DNA from: Eutreptiella sp. 'Long Island Sound 2002'
Taxonomy: Eukaryota; Euglenozoa; Euglenophyceae; Eutreptiales; Eutreptiaceae
Direction: 5' to 3'
DNA: 64,000 nt
NCBI GenBank assembly: GCA_964036045.1
Contig: OZ038379.1
Coordinates: 78,400,929-78,464,928 of the forward strand
Made by a program: the position numbers and the translations under genes. Positions 57,829-64,000 of the stretch are shown piece by piece (positions within the stretch are counted from its first letter, which is position 1; each line of letters opens with the position of its first letter). The notes under the pieces are model-generated. The model saw only the letters and a list, made by a program, of their open reading frames with translations, had not been told where the DNA came from and ran no database searches.

Positions 57829-58065
57829 CTAGTAAACGTCATACGTAGTCGAAAGCAGGAACTTCCCCATGCCATAAAAAACCTTAATGTCAACCAAAAG
57901 TGAACGAACCCTGTTGGACTTACGTTCCAAGTTGACTCCAAAGTTGAGAATCTTTGCAAGCGCACACTGTGTGCCCGTCAACAAGAGGGACAATAGAAGG
58001 GGTTTACAATGGAAACTTTCAACCCCGTTCGGTTTGAGATCCAGTGCGCACCTCACATCCTTCAA
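57829..58065 (-). CDS. Exon-like frame, unrecognised
   Basis: Reads VESFHCKPLLLSLLLTGTQC, then ALAKILNFGVNLERKSNRVR and SLLVDIKVFYGMGKFLLSTT, ending in a stop at 57829. Its alternating basic and hydrophobic pattern looks like a real C-terminus. It is collinear with minus-strand frames at 58233-58439 and 58467-58964. Confidence 0.4.
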   Translation of the reverse strand: MKDVRCALDLKPNGVESFHCKPLLLSLLLTGTQCALAKILNFGVNLERKSNRVRSLLVDIKVFYGMGKFLLSTTYDVY

Positions 58066-58232
58066 GCCGAGGAAGCCCTACAGGGGATTTTCGAATTGCA
58101 AAGCAAAACCGCATGTGAACCTACAACTCATCTAGTAATGTCCGCCATTTTGCCAAACAGAGCTATAAAGGTGTGGGTAGCCAGGGAATATGAACTTCCT
58201 ATTGCAATTGCAGAATAAAGAAAGTAAACACT

Positions 58233-58439
58233 TCAAGGATGCCTCAGCACCAAGGGTGTGGGTAGCGAAGGTTTCTTGGAACACTTGTCGAACCACATTG
58301 CAACAGGGTCAATTGGGCCCTCATCCCCCTTGTGGACAGCAACATTTGATGCGTGTTGTGATCCAGTAGGGGCTTTATACAAACAAAGACTTGTCGTTGT
58401 AAGAAAGCTTGCGTCGTGATGCACCAGACATTGGAACAT
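58233..58439 (-). CDS. Exon-like frame, unrecognised
   Basis: Contains TGSQHASNVAVHKGDEGPID then PVAMWFDKCSKKPSLPTPL. It sits between two better-supported frames on the same strand. The 5' limit is unknown. Confidence 0.3.
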   Translation of the reverse strand: MFQCLVHHDASFLTTTSLCLYKAPTGSQHASNVAVHKGDEGPIDPVAMWFDKCSKKPSLPTPLVLRHP

Positions 58440-58485
58440 CTACCTGGCTGGAATTTCGTTTGGTGTTCACCTGCTTATAAAAAGA

Positions 58486-58964
58486 CACAAAACATACGGT
58501 ATGAGCCTGTCAGAGAGGTGCATAAACCACTGTTGCCCTTGACCAGCAATGACTGCTAGCAAGTGTTGGACATCCCACGCAGGCTGGTAATGTTGTTGGT
58601 TAGCCCTTAATGCCATGAAAAAATCTACAAACTGCTGAGCACTAACCCCCTTTGAACAAGCATGTTGCATTTCATCCGGACCCGACCTGTACTCATGCTC
58701 TTGCAAGAAGGCCGGGAACACTGAGGCATTCATGGCATGTGAAAAACTTGGAAGGACAATGCGGGTGTACACACCAATAACACGTAAATGACCACCAAGA
58801 CCGGAGGAACCGTGGCAAACAAGTGGCAAACGACAACGAAGATGCCCTCCACATGGAAACCATTCGGCACTTTGCGCTATGTTGAGCGCAAAAAACAAAA
58901 TGCGTCCAATCATGGCCCCATCATTCTTCACAATGAGATGCGTTCTACATAGTGCAACAATCAT
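58486..58964 (-). CDS. Exon-like frame with clear donor site
   Basis: Reads RTHLIVKNDGAMIGRILFFA, AEWFPCGGHLRCRLPLVCHG, HAMNASVFPAFLQEHEYRSG and CSKGVSAQQFVDFFMALRAN, then HLSDRLIP, followed on the minus strand by the donor ATACC-GTATGTTTTG (about 58500). A 3' splice site (TTGCACTATGTAG near 58948) may mark the exon start. It is a compact globular sequence with paired Cys and no identified family. Confidence 0.5.
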
Positions 58965-59125
58965 GAAATGTAATTATTAAGGGTCAATTTCATACAAATT
59001 TGAGCAAATTGGCTCTGCAAAGCGCTAGAGATCAAAAACCACATACCAGGGACCCAACGAACGGTGAACAGACAATAACCCAACACCCAAAGAAGAAAAC
59101 AAACCTAGGGAGGGGGAATGGAAGG

Positions 59126-59488
59126 TCACCTGGTGTTACAGTAGCACCAAAGACAACCTCCGACCCGAAGAAAAACATCCAACGAATTCATTGACGCTGC
59201 TAAGCCGTGGAAAGATTTCATCACCTCAAAGACATTAATAAAAAAAATGGTAGCTTGATCCATGGAGCGCTTTGCAGAGAACATTGATGGGAATCCACCC
59301 GAAATGGTAACAATATTGGGACAAATTTGCTTTGGAGTGCTCTTCGTAACGCCACAAACAAGGAATAGATAAAAAAGGGTGTAAATGTCGGTGGAATACC
59401 AAAAGGCAAAGGTAAAAATGGGCACCCCATACAACGAAGCGCTATGCAAAGTGCAGCGGCTAGACTTGGGGCACGAGAAGGGTTGCAT
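59126..59488 (-). CDS. Exon-like frame upstream of the 58.5-kb exon
   Basis: Reads FTFAFWYSTDIYTLFYLFLV, CGVTKSTPKQICPNIVTISG, GFPSMFSAKRSMDQATIFFI and NVFEVMKSFHGLAASMNSLD, then GGCLWCYCNTR before a GTGACC donor candidate. A partly overlapping frame (59221-59658) reads SDPKGLVMKCLFLPLKCDVL and FFWMWDATFIRYNLELCADS and may be the preceding exon. Two GCGCTATGCAAAGTGC repeats (59437, 59507) lie between them. Confidence 0.4.
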   Translation of the reverse strand: MQPFSCPKSSRCTLHSASLYGVPIFTFAFWYSTDIYTLFYLFLVCGVTKSTPKQICPNIVTISGGFPSMFSAKRSMDQATIFFINVFEVMKSFHGLAASMNSLDVFLRVGGCLWCYCNTR

Positions 59489-59659
59489 TTAATAGTTTGG
59501 CTGTGTTGCGCTATGCAAAGTGCAATAGAGTCCGCGCAAAGCTCCAAATTGTAACGTATAAAGGTGGCGTCCCACATCCAAAAAAACAACACATCACACT
59601 TCAATGGTAGAAACAGACATTTCATGACCAGCCCTTTCGGGTCGGATCGGATGTCCAAA

Positions 59660-59885
59660 GGGCTAACCTAAGACGACGGCTCACCTGCGGCTATTGGGCA
59701 AAAATCTCGTTTTAGAAAGAGTCCCACCCCTTGGAGGTCGGTGTGGACAACACAGCATACGTGGTTATTGGAATTCCATCAAGTTTAGCATACCCAGCTT
59801 TGGGATCATCTGTGATCATCAAACCATTCCCCACCAAAACAGCCCGAAATGGCGTTTGTAAAAGCCAACAAGAAGCAATAAATGG
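59660..59885. other. No gene seen
   Basis: Short frames only, between the minus-strand exon cluster and the dispersed repeat copy. Confidence 0.4.
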
Positions 59886-59965
59886 ATCTGAATGGTGCTA
59901 CATGCCTACTCACAGGTTTGTATGCACCCCCATTGTCACCAAATGATCACTCAATAATGCCCACG
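59886..59965 (+). repeat. Dispersed repeat family, fourth copy
   Basis: GAATGGTGCTACATGCCTAC and CCCATTGTCACCAAATGATC match 10945-11000 and 11660-11720. A further copy with TGGGTGCTATATGGCTCCTC and CATTGTCAGCAAGTAAGCAC follows at 60383-60510. Confidence 0.7.
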
Positions 59966-60329
59966 AGGCCCGTGGGGGTTGTCGGCACCCGACGCAATGA
60001 ACCCCCCTCCACCAGGCTCTCAAGCATCTCTGCCACTCCTACTCCTTGGATGTCCCCGACCCCCCAAGTGGATTTCATCCATTGGCGATATTTCTCCAAC
60101 AAGTCGTCCGGCACAGCTCTCCTCCACAGCGATTCACTGAGCTGCACTGCATGTCGCCCCAAGTATCTGTGTTTGTTAGCCAAACCATGCGGGCATGTAC
60201 AATGCCAAATCGTCGGTGTTGGGGCCCCATAGGGGGGCCAGTTGAGGAACTTTGGAGCGAGCAGCTGGCGGCCCGATCATTGGTTAGCGGGTGATTGTGG
60301 AAGAAAAAAGTGGAATGCGACCTCAATCT

Positions 60330-61701
60330 AAATCCATGCAAAAGAGCGGCCATATGCCAACCAAGTTTTCCCCACTCTTGTGCAACGAAGCCAGCCCAAA
60401 AAGACGCCTTTGGGGGCCGAGAAGCCCCACTGGGCTGGCCTTGTGGGTGCTATATGGCTCCTCATGGGCTTGTATGTGTTTCCATTGTCAGCAAGTAAGC
60501 ACCCATCAACAACCCAATTGGCGCGTTGGCGATCCACAGCTGCCATGTAATCAGCATAGATTGGGCCGGCACCCTCCAATGCATGACCCAGCTTGCGCCG
60601 CAACACATGGCATGGCTCACCCAGGGGGGGGTGATCACAACCAACCACGTCCCAAGCAGGGCAAACACATTGTTCTCAATGGTAGAGGCATCAACAAATT
60701 GCTGTGCATTGGCGGCCCGCACACCAAGGTTAGAAGCCCCGTCCATTCAAAAAATGTCACCACCCTCTTCGCCCACCAATCGCGGTCCGGAATCCATGAC
60801 ATCACGACACATTCCAGCTACTTTGTAATCTCCTGTGCATCACCACACGGTACATCCACCATACCAAGGAACACTTCACACATGCGTGCCGGTTCAGTCC
60901 CAAGGAAAACAAGCACAATGGCAAATCCGTTGATGCGATGCCTTTGCCTGTCCGAGCCGTCAAGCAACAGTGCAGTGAAGGTTGCAATGTATAGCATGTG
61001 TGTTACATTGTCTTGCATGGCATCATGCATTGCTCCAATAGCCTTCTCGACTATCCACCGCCGTGAAGCATGGTGCCCAGAGCAAATGTCAAAGAGCAAT
61101 GAAGAAGAATCCGCTCAGTTGTGGCACGGATGGAAGCACACATGTGTAACCCAATATAAACCTCAACTAGCCGTGACAAAATGGCTGCCTCAGCATCACT
61201 GAATGGCACACCAATGTCCATGGCCTCCCACCTCATGAACACAATGCTCCCTCCCACCACTTCAGCTGTGGCAGCAAGGGGGCACAATGCATGATATCGT
61301 TGTGCACAATGCTGCCTACAACTCTCCGCGGCCAATCGGTGGTGGTGCCTTGGCCTGTGGAGATTCCTTCGGGATGATGTTGTGCCACATGACATCCCCA
61401 AGTGGTTTTGCAACACTTCCCTCCGCCGTGTTTTTGGGCTAGAGGTCTTCAAGCGCAAACCTTGACCGTACGTTCCCAGTATCAGGGCATTACTGGCCTG
61501 AGGGAGACGTGCCACCCTAGGAATGCCACACACATTAGCCCATGCACAACATACACGCTCAGCACCCCCACATGTTGTAAACGGATGCTGCCAATGAGCA
61601 TCCACGAACGCTTGTAGTGTCTTCAGACCACCATCCGGTTGCCTGCCACCATATTTCCCTCCTGCAGCCAATGCAATGGACCGCATCCTGTATTCCTCCA
61701 C
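60330..61701 (-). pseudogene. hAT-like transposase fragment, frame-broken
   Basis: Three minus frames in order. 61051-61701 includes LKTLQAFVDAHWQHPFTTCG and a basic HLGMSCGTTSSRRN region that could be the remains of a BED-type finger. 60818-61099 reads MLYIATFTALLLDGSDRQRH and INGFAIVLVFLGTEPARMCE, then VFLGMVDVPCGDAQEITK. 60462-60746 begins MDGASNLGVRAANAQQFVDA. The LLLDGSD...FLGMV...DGASN order resembles the hAT catalytic core (an Asp in a DxS context followed by a DGA(S/G)N block). Breaks are a TAG at 60818 and a frame change at a T6 run near 60752. A downstream frame (60328-60648) has PCHVLRRKLGHALEGAG, which could be the Cys/His block. Family assignment is by motif order only. Confidence 0.4.
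60383..60510 (+). repeat. Dispersed repeat family, fifth copy
   Basis: GCAACGAAGCCAGCCCAAAA then AGACGCCTTTGGGGGCC matches 11597-11635, and the downstream half matches the CATGGGTTT-TATGTGCTCCC stretch at 11682-11702. Confidence 0.65.
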
Positions 61702-61960
61702 CGACTATGCCACTAACGTGTGTGACATACCATGCTCTGCTGCCTCTCATTCCACATCTAGTGTGCCTCAACACGCACTTGCAAATGCCTCGCCACTTGC
61801 ACCTTGCGTCTCTGCAATAAATGTGCCACCGCCTCAACAAAATCGGATGAGGGCTAGTTTGCACCAACGGACGTGATGTGCTGTTGGTCATTACAAACAT
61901 GAGGTAGCGGCGCCAAGGCGGCTATACATATGTCAACAGGCATGCTCTGGGCATGTGTAT

Positions 61961-62350
61961 TCATGTTCCTGTCCCCAACCCTTGATGCACCCTGTGTTGC
62001 ATGTGGGGGGGGGGGGGAGGCGATGCACCTGGTGACTGCGCCATGGCGAGCACACAGGTGTCAATAGGCATGCTCGGGGCATCCCCTTTCTTGCCAAGGG
62101 CCGAAGCCCTTGTTCGTTGGCAGGCAGACTGGGACATGTCTGGTACCAACAAACTGGTTGGGTCGCGCTTGTGCAACAGCAATATTGTTTTTCGCGGAGT
62201 GGGAGGTGGGCTCGTGCCCTTCACTGTGGTATCATGACACAGCCACCACTTGTCCTCAAAAACAAAATACACCACAAAGTGACCCTCATTCTTGGTTGCT
62301 CCAATGAGTAGCACCATAGCACCGTGGCATGCAAAGACAAAATATCCACA
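61961..62350 (-). CDS. Possible USP (C19) deubiquitinase-like His-box segment
   Basis: The frame reads HGAMVLLIGATKNEGHFVVY then FVFEDKWWLCHDTTVKG, and continues into a Pro-rich, probably disordered tail ending at TGA 61961. Gly-His-(Phe/Tyr), two hydrophobic residues, Tyr, then Lys-Trp-(Tyr/Trp) and an Asp eight or so residues on is the C-terminal catalytic pattern of ubiquitin-specific proteases (established knowledge). The Cys box has not been found upstream, and the frame preceding it (62221-62433, HNQQEYKLVVDHGFVDILSL) is shifted. A protease domain inside a transposon-encoded protein would be plausible here. Treat the assignment as tentative. Confidence 0.35.
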   Translation of the reverse strand, partial: CGYFVFACHGAMVLLIGATKNEGHFVVYFVFEDKWWLCHDTTVKGTSPPPTPRKTILLLHKRDPTSLLVPDMSQSACQRTRASALGKKGDAPSMPIDTCVLAMAQSPGASPPPPPHMQHRVHQGLGTGT

Positions 62351-62522
62351 AACCCATGGTCCACAACCAACTTGTACTCTTGTTGGTTGTGGACATGTAA
62401 CTCCACGACTTCATTGAACACAAAGGATGTCACAGCGGTGCCTCTCCCAGATTACCCCCACAGGCACAAGGGGGGGGGGGGGTTATTGGCAAGGCCAACG
62501 GTTTGACCCCTCATTCCCTCCT

Positions 62523-62903
62523 TCACACGCTTTGCACACTTTCCCGTAATTCGTCACATGTAGTACTTTTGCTGTCATGCCCGTCTCCCCCCCCGGCGGC
62601 TATCCACTTGCAATGCCCACTGCACCGGCACACTGTCACACACATGCCACCGTCCTCGGCCAACCTTTTAGCAATGGCCTGCGGATTGTACACACCCCTT
62701 GCCACATTTGCCAGAACTTCCTGCCACAATGTCCCCCATACACCCCCATCATCAAGGCATTGTGGGTGCTGTGCTCCATGTCCACCAGACGCCACCAGCA
62801 CGCATTGCACTGTTGTACCAAACCAACACCAGTTGGAGCCCGGTGGACTCTCCATGCCCCATGTCCGCCGCGGTGCTCCTCCAAGTGGCCCACTATGCAC
62901 CTA
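62523..62903 (-). CDS. Exon-like frame, Cys/Gly-rich, upstream of the USP-like segment
   Basis: Reads SNWCWFGTTVQCVLVASGGH, GGVWGTLWQEVLANVARGVY, NPQAIAKRLAEDGGMCVTVC, then RCSGHCKWIAAGG. The CVTVCRCSGHC cluster could bind zinc. The same frame continues upstream through TAG codons at 62901 and 63033 to 63257. It ends with a TGA at 62523. Confidence 0.35.
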
Positions 62904-63032
62904 CACGTAAGCGGAGTGCAACCTCGTGGAGGAATGCACGGTCCCATGGTGGGAGTATTCGCCAGTCACCATGAGAGTATAACACCACGAGCCGCCTCTC
63001 CCCATGCAATGCACAGGTGGCATGCCACGCAC

Positions 63033-63257
63033 CTATACGCACACAACCGGTTGCTCTGATACATCATATGTTGCACCATCCCGTGTAAAACCATTCAAGC
63101 ACTGCATACTGCATCTCCTTCCACCTTCACCACTACACTCGCCGCCTACCTCCACCCATATGTGCCCCCGTGTGTGCTGTCTTGTCGAGAACACTGCCGA
63201 CCAAGGGGACGAGTCATTTAAGTGCTGATGCAGTTGTGTAAGCACATTGCAAGACAA
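63033..63257 (-). CDS. Exon-like frame, unrecognised
   Basis: Reads CNVLTQLHQHLNDSSPWSAV, FSTRQHTRGHIWVEVGGECS, then CSMQCLNGFTRDGATYDVSE. It is in the same frame as 62523-62903, separated only by TAG codons, which supports a single protein under readthrough. Confidence 0.35.
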   Translation of the reverse strand: MSCNVLTQLHQHLNDSSPWSAVFSTRQHTRGHIWVEVGGECSGEGGRRCSMQCLNGFTRDGATYDVSEQPVVCV

Positions 63258-63278
63258 CTACATGGCAGTCCATGTGAA

Positions 63279-63638
63279 TCATTTGGGCAACAACTCCCTC
63301 GCAATTTGGTTCACCAAGGTCACCAGTGGCTTGTAGCCCCGTGTTTGTTGCACTAGACGAGTGTGACGGAACTCTGTTGCATTCTTATAGCCCTTCATAC
63401 CACCAAGCCCTAGCTGCAAATGCCGCACTCTAACCCCCCCAGCTGGCCCAGTCCTATATGGCAACATGCTCATCATCCCATGCAATGTGCAAAAGGGGGG
63501 TTCCTGCAGTGAGTGATCGAAGACTGCTCCCCCCGAAATGGCCACCACTCCCATAACCATCATGCTCTGCCTCCGCAGTCGCCCTTTGCCAATGCTCCTC
63601 CATATTTGCACACCCATGGACACATAGTGAAGCCCCAC
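63279..63638 (-). CDS. Exon-like frame, unrecognised (119 codons)
   Basis: Reads HYVSMGVQIWRSIGKGRLRR, HSLQEPPFCTLHGMMSMLPY and HLQLGLGGMKGYKNATEFRH, then TRGYKPLVTLVNQIARELLP, ending at TGA 63279. An alternative frame over the same bases is open if TAG/TAA are read as Gln, so the frame here is not settled. Confidence 0.4.
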   Translation of the reverse strand: MGLHYVSMGVQIWRSIGKGRLRRQSMMVMGVVAISGGAVFDHSLQEPPFCTLHGMMSMLPYRTGPAGGVRVRHLQLGLGGMKGYKNATEFRHTRLVQQTRGYKPLVTLVNQIARELLPK

Positions 63639-63648
63639 GTCCGGGCAC

Positions 63649-63951
63649 CTAGATAGCAGTTGATGTCAACGCACTGTCCATCCAAATTGATGATGCCACA
63701 AAGTGGTACATGTTCGTTCGCAACATCACCACACTACCACTCATATGCTTTGCCAAATTGGCAAAGTGCTCGGGTAAGCCGCCTTGGGGCGGGGCACCCC
63801 GTGTCCCCCTCTCAAGATCCCTGTTCACTGATAGTGAAGACTCCTCAAATGACAGGCCACACATTTCACGATATACAGCAATGGCTTTTGCGCGGAGCGA
63901 TGCGTCTCCCAAGGGGCCGTCACTACCAATTGCATGCATGCTTTGGGCCAC
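63649..63951 (-). CDS. Exon-like frame near the right window edge
   Basis: Reads IGSDGPLGDASLRAKAIAVY, REMCGLSFEESSLSVNRDLE, GGLPEHFANLAKHMSGSVVM and LRTNMYHFVASSIWMDSALT, ending at TAG 63649. The composition is protein-like. The gene may extend beyond 64000. It lies upstream of, and on the same strand as, the USP-like region. Confidence 0.45.
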   Translation of the reverse strand: MAQSMHAIGSDGPLGDASLRAKAIAVYREMCGLSFEESSLSVNRDLERGTRGAPPQGGLPEHFANLAKHMSGSVVMLRTNMYHFVASSIWMDSALTSTAI

Positions 63952-64000
63952 CGAATAGAAGAAACAGGCTCCTGCAACAAACTGGTCTGGTAAAAGGCGT

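Noticed and set aside
60291-61202. A 303-codon plus-strand frame opposite the hAT-like fragment
   Set aside because: It is long, but the minus strand carries the recognisable LLLDGSD and DGASN blocks. The plus frame has high Cys/His/Met content without domain structure, typical of an antisense frame.

Overview
This window looks like nuclear, heterochromatin-like DNA from a eukaryote. It is not bacterial, phage or organellar: there are no operons or Shine-Dalgarno-led genes. Open frames are short and broken, and several join only across GT-AG introns of about 120-180 bp. A DDE transposase relic lies between long terminal inverted repeats, and more than half of the window is tandem repeat. I cannot name the species. 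A repeat-rich protist or alga fits best.

Layout. 1-2660: a foldback-like element whose arms are degenerate heptamer arrays in opposite orientation around a palindromic core, with matching terminal repeats. 2661-8764: a 6.1-kb DNA transposon with ~194-bp terminal inverted repeats. It holds a plus-strand coiled-coil gene relic, a minus-strand PIF/Harbinger-like transposase relic, G-rich minisatellites and a tRNA-like (SINE-like) segment. 8.9-19.4 kb: three minus-strand clusters of exon-like frames (8.96-10.5, 12.3-15.8 and 16.2-19.4 kb), with a dispersed repeat family at 10.7-11.8 kb. 19.6-56.1 kb: an almost unbroken satellite block, consisting of a 106-bp array (19.6-24.0 kb), a 10-bp array (24.36-27.41 kb), a strongly palindromic 52-bp satellite (27.41-55.54 kb) with ~2.97-kb higher-order repeats and a large segmental duplication, and a 121-bp array (55.54-56.15 kb). 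56.2-57.3 kb: simple repeats and long G tracts. 57.8-64 kb: more minus-strand frames, including a hAT-like transposase fragment (60.3-61.7 kb) and a frame with a possible USP-type protease histidine box (62.0-62.4 kb).

The genes do not form a recognisable pathway. Those I can partly interpret belong to transposable elements, and most look degraded. Two points deserve attention. First, the 52-bp satellite has hairpin loops that occur in both orientations between conserved arms. Second, several plausible reading frames continue naturally through TAA and TAG, often where glutamine would fit. This could mean UAR codons are read as Gln, or simply decay by transitions. The long open frames inside the tandem arrays are by-products of repeat composition and are not annotated as genes.
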